From: Pectobacterium carotovorum
Lineage (GTDB): Bacteria; Pseudomonadota; Gammaproteobacteria; Enterobacterales; Enterobacteriaceae
Length of the DNA: 64,000 bases
NCBI RefSeq assembly: GCF_033898505.1
Contig: NZ_JAXAFK010000001.1
Location: forward strand, 2,604,001-2,668,000
Direction: 5' to 3'
The notes beneath the pieces are model-generated. The model made no database searches, was not told the origin of the DNA, and saw only the letters and a list, made by a program, of their open reading frames with translations. A program made the translations under genes and the position numbers. Shown here piece after piece: positions 1 through 7,513 of the stretch (position 1 is its first letter; every line of letters starts with the position of its first letter).

Positions 1-1
1 T

Positions 2-901
2 CTGGAATGGACATCAAAATACGGCAGTGTTATTGCCTCTGCTTTTGATGGCAACGAAAAAATGGCTTCCACAACCGATGGCCTGAATGAGAAAGGGTTG
101 GCGGCTAACGTGCTCTGGCTGGCGGAGTCTGAATACCCTAAAACCAAGCCGACCGCGAAAAAACCGGGCTTAAGCGTCGCCGCATGGGCACAGTATGTGC
201 TGGATAATTTTGCTACGGTCGATGAAGCCGTGAAATCGCTACAACAGGAAAAATTTATACTGGTAACCAAAGACGTACCAGGACAGGATCGCATGGCAAC
301 GCTCCATCTGTCCTTGTCAGATTCGTCTGGCGATAGTGCCATTATTGAATACATCGACGGCAAACAGGTTATTCACCACAATAAGGATTATCAGGTAATG
401 ACCAATTCTCCAACCTTCGATCAACAGTTGGCGCTGACTGCCTACTGGGATCAGATTGGGGGGAATGTGATGCTACCGGGAACGAATCGCGCGGCCGACC
501 GCTTTGTTCGTGCCTCATTCTATGTGAAAAGTGTTGCTCCTAATAAACTCATTCCAGGGGTAGCAGAAAAAAGTAAAATAGAAAAAGATAAAGCGGACTT
601 AGCCACCGCATTCAGTATTATACGTAATGCATCGGTTCCTTATGGTTATTCCTTACCGGGTATGCCAAACATTGCCTCAACACGCTGGCGCACGGTCATC
701 GATCATAAATCGCTACAGTACTTTTTTGAATCTGCCGTCTCCCCCAATATTTTTTGGGTTGATTTGAAAAAAATCGACTTTGCTCCGCGTGGAGATAACG
801 CCAGCAAATTAGATTTAGGGCCAAACCAGAGCACCATCTATTCTGGCCAAGCTTCAGAGCACTTTAAGCCCGCTACGCCATTTAAATTTGCTGGACTATA
901 A
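2..901 (+). CDS. Linear amide C-N hydrolase (choloylglycine hydrolase / penicillin V acylase family), 5'-truncated by window edge
   Basis: The open frame runs in from the left edge: codons from base 2 read in phase into the ATG at 62 with no stop, so the true start lies outside the window. The visible 300 residues include the WTSKYGS stretch and then STTDGLNEKGL, which match the N-terminal Ntn-hydrolase core of the choloylglycine hydrolase/penicillin V acylase family. The family hydrolyses amide bonds in bile salts, penicillin V or acyl-homoserine lactones, using an N-terminal cysteine that would lie upstream of the window. Asn-rich segments typical of the family (TNSPTFDQQL and LPGTNRAADRF) are visible. 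Substrate cannot be told from this; in plant-associated bacteria AHL or penicillin V acylase activity is possible. A perfect palindromic terminator follows at 945-974. Confidence 0.85.
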   Translation: MEWTSKYGSVIASAFDGNEKMASTTDGLNEKGLAANVLWLAESEYPKTKPTAKKPGLSVAAWAQYVLDNFATVDEAVKSLQQEKFILVTKDVPGQDRMATLHLSLSDSSGDSAIIEYIDGKQVIHHNKDYQVMTNSPTFDQQLALTAYWDQIGGNVMLPGTNRAADRFVRASFYVKSVAPNKLIPGVAEKSKIEKDKADLATAFSIIRNASVPYGYSLPGMPNIASTRWRTVIDHKSLQYFFESAVSPNIFWVDLKKIDFAPRGDNASKLDLGPNQSTIYSGQASEHFKPATPFKFAGL

Positions 902-944
902 ATAATAAGATTATTTACGATATTATTTTTATTCCACGATGATG

Positions 945-974
945 TTAAAGCGCCATATTCATATGGCGCTTTAA
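945..974. terminator. Bidirectional intrinsic terminator between convergent genes
   Basis: A 14-bp perfect inverted repeat (TTAAAGCGCCATAT and its complement) with a 2-base loop sits between the amide hydrolase and the convergent YciI-like gene. A/T runs at the ends of the stem would give U-tracts in both directions. Confidence 0.75.
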
Positions 975-1009
975 TACAGGCATAATAAATAAGGATATCG
1001 ATAGGCTAT

Positions 1010-1321
1010 TTACAGCACCTTCGCATTCCCTACCCATTCGGCATAGAAATGGCTCGAACAGATTCCAGGTTCGATTGCCTTTATCTCTGTCTTAACTAAT
1101 CCCAGATTGATGAATGGGTCGTCCGCCAGAATGTCTTCCATGTCAGCACTATCTAACCCGTAGGCTAAAATAAACCCGCCTGTGCCATCGTCCAGCGGAC
1201 CGGCAAAAATGACATTGCCTTTTTTAATATTATCCGCCAGCCATTTTTTGTGTGTGTCAATACTCTTTTCAAGTTCATCTTTCGGGCTGGTGTAATACAG
1301 CGTAATAGCATAGAGCATCAT
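1010..1321 (-). CDS. YciI-like protein
   Basis: A 103-residue protein of the YCII-related domain family, a small ferredoxin-like dimeric fold. It shows the THKKWLAD segment, containing the His of the usual His-Asp pair, and FAGPLDDGTGGFILAY in the middle. A GTG two codons further upstream is possible, but the ATG at 1321 follows AAGGTGG closely and is preferred. The gene lies 14 bases downstream of the azoreductase on the same strand and is probably cotranscribed with it. Family members have been linked loosely to redox or dehalogenation chemistry, and no specific reaction can be assigned here. Confidence 0.8.
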   Translation of the reverse strand: MMLYAITLYYTSPKDELEKSIDTHKKWLADNIKKGNVIFAGPLDDGTGGFILAYGLDSADMEDILADDPFINLGLVKTEIKAIEPGICSSHFYAEWVGNAKVL

Positions 1322-1335
1322 GTCCACCTTAATAA

Positions 1336-1962
1336 TTATTGAACGGCTATGGATGTAATAACGGAATGAATAGAAGATTTCGCATGTTGGATTTCACGAT
1401 TCTTTATTTCATCCCCTTTTGAAGCCCCTTCCGCGCGGACGAAATGAATATCGGTAATACCAAGAAAGCGGAAAAAGCCCTGAAGATAACGTTCCTGAAA
1501 ATCCATATCTAAAAAAGGTGGAGCGGTATAAAAACCACCGCGAGAAGAAACCACAATAACCGTTCTTCCCCCAGATAAACCTACCGGGCCTTTTTCCGTA
1601 TATTTAAAGGTCTTGCCAGCCTGCGCGAGCCGATCCAGCCACGATTTCAATTGGCTCGAGACAGAAAAATTATACATTGGCGCACCAATAACAATCACGT
1701 CATTCGCCAGAAACTCCGCGACCAACGCCTCAGATAATTGGTGTTCACGCAGCGTGGCGTCATCTACCAAAGAGGATGCGATTTGGCGAAACCCTGCGGC
1801 AATCGGCCCAGTCAGGTGGCGAATTTCATCTTTAACCACGTCCCGATAAGAGACGACGGCATTCGGATGCTGTTTGACTAACTCATTCACCACGTCAGCA
1901 GCAATCTGTCGGGAAACGGAACCGTTCTCAAGAATACTGGAGTCTATATGTAAAATGTTCAC
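1336..1962 (-). CDS. azoR: FMN-dependent NADH-azoreductase / quinone reductase
   Basis: A 208-residue flavodoxin-like enzyme of the AzoR (AcpD) family. It opens with NILHIDSSI and has the flavin-binding PMYNFSVSSQLKSWLDRL segment at about 95-112 and a VVSSRGGFY loop at about 137-145. These enzymes reduce quinones and azo dyes with NADH through a dimer-bound FMN. The start is a GTG at 1962 preceded by a strong AGGAGAAG. Orthologues are about 200 residues, so it is full length. It lies between a YciI-like gene and an exported hydrolase, with a divergent DJ-1/AraC regulator nearby, which suggests an inducible response to a reactive compound. Several azoR paralogues are common in these genomes, so the symbol denotes the family. 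Confidence 0.85.
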   Translation of the reverse strand: MNILHIDSSILENGSVSRQIAADVVNELVKQHPNAVVSYRDVVKDEIRHLTGPIAAGFRQIASSLVDDATLREHQLSEALVAEFLANDVIVIGAPMYNFSVSSQLKSWLDRLAQAGKTFKYTEKGPVGLSGGRTVIVVSSRGGFYTAPPFLDMDFQERYLQGFFRFLGITDIHFVRAEGASKGDEIKNREIQHAKSSIHSVITSIAVQ

Positions 1963-1996
1963 AATAACTTCTCCTACACTGAGTTTTAAAGCTCAC

Positions 1997-2770
1997 TCAT
2001 TTAACTGCTTTAGCCGCGCTATCAATAAAATCCGCGACAGCTTCCGGGTGTGACACCAGAGACATATGGCTGGAGGCAATAGTGCGTATCTTTGCACCGA
2101 TATGGCTCGCGATATCTTTCTGAATAGATGGATTTAATGCCTTGTCATTCTCCGTCAGCAAATACCAGGTCGGTTTAGCTTTCCACGCCGCTTTCTGAAC
2201 GCGATCGCCAAACGCTTTTGCCGCAATCGGCTGCTGCACCGCAGCCAACGCCTGCGCTTTCTGCAGTGGCACATCGCCCGCCATCACCTCACGATACTGC
2301 TCAGGGTTATCCAGCCAAATCAGGCCATTAGCATCCGGTGCCATGCCTTCCATCGGCGCTTTCAAACGCTGCAATAAGTCAGAGACGGACTCCCCGCTGT
2401 CTGGCACCAGCGCCGACAAATAGACGATGCCGCGAACCTTGGGATCATTGCCGGCCTGCGTCACGACGGCCCCGCCCCACGAATGCCCCACCAGCAGCAC
2501 ATCGCCCTGCTGCCTTTGCAGCACGCGCTCCGTCGCTTCAACGTCATCCGCTAAGGAAGTGAGCGGGTTTTGCACCGCCGTCACGTGGTATCCCATTTCC
2601 TGTAGTCGAGCCGTGACGGCAGACCAGCTGGAGCCATCGGCAAAGGCACCGTGGACCAAAACGATATTGTTAATTTTTGCCGCTTCCGCAACATTGTGAA
2701 CGCTGGCAGACAGCACCAGACCTAACGCGATAGCCAGATGGCCTAGCCAGTTAATACGGTAATGCGTCAT
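1997..2770 (-). CDS. Exported alpha/beta hydrolase
   Basis: Alpha/beta-hydrolase-fold protein of 257 residues. An N-terminal signal peptide (hydrophobic LAIALGLVLSASVHNVAEA) is followed by the oxyanion loop LVHGAFADGSSW and a GHSWGG nucleophile elbow. A late Asp (TENDKALNP) and a His (ASSHMSLVSHPEAV) complete a plausible triad. The start at 2770 is chosen because AGGAAA lies seven bases upstream; a longer frame reaches 2890 but would put 40 unlike residues before the signal peptide. It resembles esterases related to salicylate or haloperoxidase-like hydrolases. Divergent from the regulator at 2937 and 34 bases from azoR, it probably forms a regulated unit with azoR and the YciI gene. Confidence 0.82.
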   Translation of the reverse strand: MTHYRINWLGHLAIALGLVLSASVHNVAEAAKINNIVLVHGAFADGSSWSAVTARLQEMGYHVTAVQNPLTSLADDVEATERVLQRQQGDVLLVGHSWGGAVVTQAGNDPKVRGIVYLSALVPDSGESVSDLLQRLKAPMEGMAPDANGLIWLDNPEQYREVMAGDVPLQKAQALAAVQQPIAAKAFGDRVQKAAWKAKPTWYLLTENDKALNPSIQKDIASHIGAKIRTIASSHMSLVSHPEAVADFIDSAAKAVK

Positions 2771-2936
2771 ACGCTTTCCTCTGAAAAGGTGATACGGCTG
2801 CCGGTTTCCCACGATGCGTTTCATCAGGGGTAGCGAATGGTTGAATGTTAATCGTGGTTGATGCTTGCGGTAAGATGGCAAACTTGACATAGTTCATGCA
2901 AAATTCGCCAAATCGTGTCTGGCAGGAAAAATCACT

Positions 2937-3965
2937 ATGCACATCGCCATTCTGGCGCTGCCGGGCAGTATGCAGTCGGCCATTTCCGGGCTTTCCGATA
3001 TCTTCTGGATGGTCAATCAAGCGCTGATGACACAGCCTGATAACGCCTCTTCCTCCGCCTCACCGCTCTCTTTCGAAACATCTATCATCAGTGCAGACGG
3101 CAAGCCAGTGCGTGATGCGCAGGGGAGACTGATTCACGTAGACAGTTCGTTTGACGCAGTGGGTAAGTCGGATGTCGTGCTGGCGACCGGAATGATGCTC
3201 GGGCCCGATAAATTACCGATGTCGATGCCATCCGTTAATGAATCCGCGCTGTGGCTCAGGGAGCAATATCGACAGGGCTCGCTGATAGGCGGTGCCTGTG
3301 CGGGGGGATTTATTCTGGCCGAGGCCGGGCTGCTGGATGGCCGGTTTTGCACCACAACATGGTGGCTCTACCACACCTTTAAGCAGAAGTACCCAAAGGC
3401 CAAACCGGTGTGGGGCAAAGCGCTGGAAGAGCAGGATGGCATCATTACCACCGGCGGGCCGCTGTCCTGGGTCGAGCTTGCTCTGCATATTATCCGCCGC
3501 AGTGGCGGGCCTAAGCTCGCAAAATTGGCGGCTGATATCGCCGTGGCGGATAGCCAACCGCTTTCTCAACGTATTTACGCTCCACAGGGGTTCATTAACA
3601 CCGTACACCCTCTGCTGCTGCGCGCAGAACAGCTCATCCGCTACGAGAATCCGTCAATCACCGCAGAAGAATTAGCGAACGCCCTGAATTTCAGCGACCG
3701 AACGCTGCACCGCAAGCTCAAAGAACTCACAGCGGAAAGCCCGAAAAACTTTATTACCCGCGTCAGGATCGAAATGGCCTGCCTGCTGCTTGAAAACCCG
3801 ATGACCCATATCAAGCAGGTCGCTGCCAAATGCGGTTACAGTGAAGACACTGCGTTCAGACGCGCCTTTTCCCAGCAGATGGAGATGACGCCGACCCAGT
3901 TCAGGAAATGGGTGCTGTTGAGGAATAATCAGCAGATTGCGCTGGATCATGAGGATGATGATTAA
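2937..3965 (+). CDS. AraC-family regulator with N-terminal DJ-1/PfpI-like domain
   Basis: 342 residues in two domains. Residues about 1-200 form a DJ-1/PfpI class-I glutamine-amidotransferase-like domain, with GGACAGGFILAEAGLLDGR containing the nucleophile-elbow cysteine. About 225-325 is a double helix-turn-helix AraC/XylS DNA-binding domain ending in the signature FRRAFSQQMEMTPTQFRKW. FtrA/CdhR-type regulators have this architecture. The ATG at 2937 follows AGGAAAA. It is transcribed away from the exported hydrolase and azoR, so it is a good candidate for their regulator, with the DJ-1 domain sensing a small molecule. The effector cannot be inferred. Confidence 0.88.
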   Translation: MHIAILALPGSMQSAISGLSDIFWMVNQALMTQPDNASSSASPLSFETSIISADGKPVRDAQGRLIHVDSSFDAVGKSDVVLATGMMLGPDKLPMSMPSVNESALWLREQYRQGSLIGGACAGGFILAEAGLLDGRFCTTTWWLYHTFKQKYPKAKPVWGKALEEQDGIITTGGPLSWVELALHIIRRSGGPKLAKLAADIAVADSQPLSQRIYAPQGFINTVHPLLLRAEQLIRYENPSITAEELANALNFSDRTLHRKLKELTAESPKNFITRVRIEMACLLLENPMTHIKQVAAKCGYSEDTAFRRAFSQQMEMTPTQFRKWVLLRNNQQIALDHEDDD

Positions 3966-4070
3966 GTCTATGACTCTGAAAGACACGACTTACGGTAAAC
4001 CACGGCCTTGCTCGACACCTTTGCTACACATTGCTATTCACTCAGGGAATGAATTAAGGACATAAAATCG

Positions 4071-5540
4071 ATGATAAGGAAAACCGTTATTGCCACACTG
4101 ATCGGCCTATCGGCAGTATCCATCAGCCAGGCAAATGACAAGGTAGATACGCTCTACGAACGCCTCACGCAGCAGGATGCGACTGCATTAACCGCGTTGA
4201 CGACATTAGCGAAAGACAACGATCCGCAGGCATTGAGCACGCTGGGGTTCATCTATGAATACGGCATCACCGTCCCGCAAAATACGACGCAAGCGCGCCA
4301 GTATTATCAGCAGGCCTGTGAAATAGACGGCAATTTTGGCTGCTACAACGTCTGGTATTTTTATCAATATGGCAAAGGCGTGACGCAGGATAAAGCACTC
4401 GCCAAACAGTTCGCAGAAAAAATGAACCGAACCGATCTCAAAATGAGTGCTGAGGTCATAAACACAATCACCCGCTCTATTTATAACGCTAAAGCCGCTG
4501 CGGAACGCGATATATCGGATCGCCCCCGCTTGATTCAGGCAGTAAAAAGATACTTAAGCAGCAGCGACGATGAAACTCAGCTTTTCTTCAGCCGTATCGG
4601 TTTTAGCCAGCAGGATATTCTACGGCTAGCCATAGCCTGGGCAAAGGATGGCGATCCAGCAATGAATTTCCTTGTCGGCCATCTCTATAACTTTGGCTAT
4701 GGCGATATTGAAAATGAAAATATCGAAGCCCTGAAATGGTTCCGTATCGCGGCAGAGGGCGGTCAACGGGATGCCCAGAATATACTCGGTCTGGCATACG
4801 AAGAAGGAAGATGGGGCGTTAACATTGACGGAGATGAAGCGCTTAAATGGTATGAACGTGCAGCCAGCCAGGGAGATAACACTGCGCAGATGAATCTGGG
4901 GAGGATGTATTACACTGGATTACGAGTCAGAACCAATTACCAAAAAGCCTATTCACTGTTCGAACGGACTTATAAAAATAACGTTCGTAATGCCGGCAAC
5001 TATTTATCCCAGATGTATTACAACGGGCAGTATGTTGAAGCAGATTGCCATCAAGCCAAAAAATATTACGAAGAAACGGCAAGAAAACCAGACAATAATT
5101 ATTTTCGTCAGTGTGAGAAAGATAAAAAAGAGAGAAAGGCAACGCACAGTGAATTACCGATCTTAACGTTAAAGCATGAATCAATCTTCCTCGGCGGAAA
5201 GGACACCCCGTATCAATGCGAGCTTAATTTCTCTATCAATACGAATAAATTAGGCGAAGTCGCTAATTTTCGCGCCACGCTGCAACTCAGAAACAGCGAG
5301 GGCGCATCCACCGAACAGACGCTCGCTTTCCCTGTGTTTGGGGCCAATAGCCTTGATGCCGAAACAATTGGAGAGCAATACATCGTGTCCCGCAAATCTA
5401 CACTCATACCGATATACCAATCCGGTTTTTGCCAGTTCAGCGATCTGAAATTTCAGGTCACCTCCGCGACCGCCACGATTAACGGCGAGGAGGTCGACGT
5501 GCTTAAGGCGGGGATTTTAAAGCAACAGGAAAAGCGTTAG
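4071..5540 (+). CDS. Secreted Sel1-repeat protein
   Basis: 489 residues with an N-terminal signal peptide (MIRKTVIATLIGLSAVSISQA). The middle holds several Sel1-like repeats of about 36 residues, seen as AALKWF/ALKWYERAA, GDNTAQMNLGRMYYTG and LGLAYEEG motifs between about 50 and 330. The C-terminal 150 residues lack repeats and look beta-rich, with paired cysteines. Sel1 repeats are alpha-helical solenoids for protein-protein contact, so a periplasmic or envelope adaptor role is an inference. No operon partner is evident: the regulator upstream ends 105 bases before it and two hairpins follow it. I do not recognise a named orthologue. Confidence 0.75.
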   Translation: MIRKTVIATLIGLSAVSISQANDKVDTLYERLTQQDATALTALTTLAKDNDPQALSTLGFIYEYGITVPQNTTQARQYYQQACEIDGNFGCYNVWYFYQYGKGVTQDKALAKQFAEKMNRTDLKMSAEVINTITRSIYNAKAAAERDISDRPRLIQAVKRYLSSSDDETQLFFSRIGFSQQDILRLAIAWAKDGDPAMNFLVGHLYNFGYGDIENENIEALKWFRIAAEGGQRDAQNILGLAYEEGRWGVNIDGDEALKWYERAASQGDNTAQMNLGRMYYTGLRVRTNYQKAYSLFERTYKNNVRNAGNYLSQMYYNGQYVEADCHQAKKYYEETARKPDNNYFRQCEKDKKERKATHSELPILTLKHESIFLGGKDTPYQCELNFSINTNKLGEVANFRATLQLRNSEGASTEQTLAFPVFGANSLDAETIGEQYIVSRKSTLIPIYQSGFCQFSDLKFQVTSATATINGEEVDVLKAGILKQQEKR

Positions 5541-5566
5541 CGCTCAGGATTAATGCTCGATTATCC

Positions 5567-5600
5567 ATACTGATAGCCCAGAGGTCTGGGCTATCAGTAT
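5567..5600. terminator. Perfect 16-bp hairpin downstream of the Sel1 gene
   Basis: ATACTGATAGCCCAGA is followed after two bases by its exact complement. No U-tract follows, so it may work as an mRNA 3' stabiliser or factor-assisted terminator rather than a classic intrinsic one. Confidence 0.5.
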
Positions 5601-5701
5601 CAGCGCATTTGCCAACGTGGTTACAGTTCGTTCTCATGCTCAAAGCGACATCATCGCGATGATATCAGCATGACTCTGTCATATGGCAGAATCATATAAA
5701 C

Positions 5702-5730
5702 AAAGCGCCAGTAAACTATGGCGCTTTCTC
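5702..5730 (+). terminator. Intrinsic-terminator-like hairpin
   Basis: A 9-bp stem, AAAGCGCCA/TGGCGCTTT, with an 8-base loop is followed by the weak T-rich stretch CTCGTTT. It is the second hairpin after the Sel1 gene and overlaps the start of a 43-bp repeat also found at 6682-6724. Confidence 0.5.
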
Positions 5731-5762
5731 GTTTATCTCCCCTGCTCCCTGCGCTCATTTCA
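5720..5762 (+). repeat. 43-bp imperfect direct repeat, copy 1 (left flank of toxin-antitoxin patch)
   Basis: These 43 bases match 6682-6724 at 36 positions, without gaps and in the same orientation. The pair brackets the toxin-antitoxin genes and the 114-bp palindromic element. Confidence 0.6.
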
Positions 5763-5839
5763 ATCTTACCGCTGCTAGGCATCGTTCATTTCCCATGCTA
5801 AATTATACCCATATAGATATAAACGCATGGATCGCGCTA

Positions 5840-6183
5840 ATGAAATCACTCTACTGGGTTGGCAGTAGCAAAAAGGATCTCCAGTCGCTACCTGCAGATG
5901 TGCAGGATGTGTTCGGTTACGCACTTCATGTGGCTCAGACTGGTGGTAAGCACACTCAAGCAAGCCGCTTAAAGGTTTTGGTGGTGCAGGCGTATTAGAA
6001 GTCGTTGAGGATTATATCGGCGATACTTATCGCGCAGTCTACACCGTCAAATTTGGAGAAGCGGTATACGTTCTACATGCTTTTCAGAAAAAATCGTCAT
6101 CTGGAATTGCAACACCAAAACCCGATATGAACACCATTCGTGAACGTCTTAAAACCGCAGAAAACCATGCAAAAGGAGCATAA
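5840..6183 (+). pseudogene. HigB/RelE-like toxin gene disrupted by a frameshift
   Basis: The first frame reads MKSLYWVGSSKKDLQSLP and continues to about 5960, then meets a stop at 5996-5998. From about 5965 the next frame carries on as LKGFGGAGVLEVVEDY and ends in a run finishing KTAENHAKGA with TAA at 6181-6183, two bases before the antitoxin ATG. Together they make a normal-length (about 113-residue) toxin of the phage-derived Gp49-like/HigB family. Restoring one base around 5962-5966, for example an A in GCAAGCCG, would give the usual K-P-L-K-G-F-G-G-A-G. The simplest reading is a one-base deletion that inactivates the toxin; a sequencing error is the alternative. Confidence 0.8.
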
Positions 6184-6184
6184 C

Positions 6185-6502
6185 ATGAGCCAGGATATTG
6201 AAGTCAGCAGCGGTAATGTATACGCCGACCTTGGCAACTTGCATGCTGAAGATATGTTGGTCAAAGCGCAGCTTGCCACCCTGATTAGCTCAATCATCAA
6301 AAGCCGCCGTCTCACACAGGCAGAAGCAGCGAAGCTATTGGGCATGCCCCAACCAAAGCTATCCAACCTATTGCGTGGCCAATTCAGGGGAATCAGTGAA
6401 ACCAAAATGTTGGAATGCCTTACGAAGCTGGGACGCGATATACAGATCGTTGTAGGGAAGCCGCGCCGCACGCCGGGCAGCGTTAAAGTCGTGTTTGCGT
6501 GA
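6185..6502 (+). CDS. HigA-like XRE-family antitoxin
   Basis: 105 residues with a helix-turn-helix of the XRE/Cro type at about 45-95: LTQAEAAKLLGMPQPKLSNLLRGQF is the recognisable core. It follows the toxin frame by one base, with AAGGAG well placed before the ATG at 6185; the in-frame ATG at 6140 lies inside the toxin and is rejected. In type II modules of this kind the antitoxin follows the toxin gene, binds and neutralises it, and represses the shared promoter. Since the toxin frame is broken, this antitoxin may persist as a repressor or as an anti-addiction factor. Confidence 0.85.
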   Translation: MSQDIEVSSGNVYADLGNLHAEDMLVKAQLATLISSIIKSRRLTQAEAAKLLGMPQPKLSNLLRGQFRGISETKMLECLTKLGRDIQIVVGKPRRTPGSVKVVFA

Positions 6503-6556
6503 TTTCATTGTACGATAAGACTTACGATTTGTATGAAAAAGCGCCATAGAGGAATG

Positions 6557-6670
6557 TAATGCCGATCGTTTAAAGATCGAGATACCGGGGGCTACCACGG
6601 TGCGAGGTATCCCTGCGGGAACCTCATCACCGCGTTTCCCCCTAAATCCATGTTTAAGTGAACAACATTA
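6557..6670. repeat. 114-bp palindromic repeat element, copy 1 (MITE-like)
   Basis: The element is bounded by TAATG and CATTA, with an imperfect inverted terminal repeat of about 22 bp. It is also 114 bp long at 32678-32791, about 89 percent identical. An internal stem GAGGT/ACCTC becomes GAGGC/GCCTC in the other copy, a compensatory change. It carries no coding capacity. GAGGA occurs just outside each end, possibly a target duplication. Confidence 0.75.
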
Positions 6671-6681
6671 CATCGAGGAAT

Positions 6682-6724
6682 AGCGCTTTCACCTTTTTCT
6701 ACCCTACTCCCTGCCCTCATTTCA
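6682..6724 (+). repeat. 43-bp imperfect direct repeat, copy 2 (right flank)
   Basis: This partner of 5720-5762 has 36 of 43 identical bases. Its right end overlaps the last codons and stop of the nlp-like gene, so the left copy looks like a displaced duplicate of that gene end. Confidence 0.6.
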
Positions 6725-6947
6725 TGCCTGAATAACGCGACGGCCAAATCTCTTCTGGCCTTTTCCCCATAGCTTCGGCAATCAAGCGCTCGCCTTTCGG
6801 CCAGTGTCTGGTGAGCGCATTCGCCAGCGTGGATGACGCCAACCCCGCCGCTCTGGAAACCGCCGCCAGCGTCGTCCCTTTCTTCCGCAATCCCGCGATG
6901 ATATCCGCCGGGTGCCAGTCAGTGTGATTCATTCCATTGCTCTCCAC
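6717..6947 (-). CDS. Nlp/Ner-like DNA-binding protein (SfsB family), short form
   Basis: 76 residues from a GTG at 6947, or 71 from the ATG at 6932, which has GGAG nine bases upstream. The core DWHPADIIAGLRKKGTTLAA with SSTLANAL and WPKGE is the Ner/Nlp helix-turn-helix, and IWPSRY is the conserved end of the domain. E. coli SfsB begins MESN and has about 20 extra C-terminal residues. The GTG start preserves ESN, which favours it by homology, whereas the ATG has the better ribosome site. The protein ends right after IWPSRY, so it is shorter than SfsB. Such proteins act as small phage-derived transcription regulators. Confidence 0.8.
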   Translation of the reverse strand: MESNGMNHTDWHPADIIAGLRKKGTTLAAVSRAAGLASSTLANALTRHWPKGERLIAEAMGKRPEEIWPSRYSGMK

Positions 6948-7513
6948 TTATCAAAAAGCATTTTGATTTCCGAGTGGTTAGGATCGCCTTTTGTGATGCG
7001 TAAGACCACGGACGATGAGTCACATCTTTAATGGGTTAGATTATAACTAGATAAATCACCGTCTCATTTTAGGGGAAATACGGGCGAATTTAACGCTTAG
7101 GGCACATTATCTCGTGGCAGATTAGTATATTTCGTAATTTAAAACCATACGAATTACATCACAGAATCATATAAATTTAGTTATTTAAGGAGGATCTTTA
7201 ATAGCTTATCGATGTTATATATTAACCCCTTAGCTCTAACTTTTACTTATTATAAAGAAACACTATACCACTATAAAATCCTATAATTTCATCTAAAAAG
7301 TTAACAGGGTAATATTTTCAATCTGAAATAATAACCCATGAATCATAAAAATATAATTTACATAAAAATCAGTTCACATAGAGTAAAGCAGAGGAAAAAT
7401 GGATATAATAACCATAAATATATATATAAAGTTTTTTTCAAAAGATAATCAGTACCTATCATAAAAGTCAGAACCTAGTTATGCCCCCAAGCAAACAATA
7501 CGGAGTAAACTCT
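6948..7513. other. AT-rich intergenic stretch upstream of the ParA-like gene
   Basis: About 565 bases are markedly richer in A and T than the flanking backbone, with runs such as ATATATATAAAG near 7420. I see no convincing gene, RNA or terminator in it. It probably carries the promoter of the ParA-like gene and looks like acquired DNA of the kind bound by H-NS. Confidence 0.5.

Noticed and set aside
2771..2890. Longer N-terminus of the exported hydrolase
   Set aside because: It would place 40 residues before a typical signal peptide, and the internal ATG has the better ribosome site.
6140..6184. Upstream start for the antitoxin gene
   Set aside because: It lies inside the toxin reading frame; the ATG at 6185 has AAGGAG and matches the family start.
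6948..7513. Small genes or a structured RNA in the AT-rich leader
   Set aside because: Short frames lack ribosome sites and no stable conserved structure could be recognised by eye.
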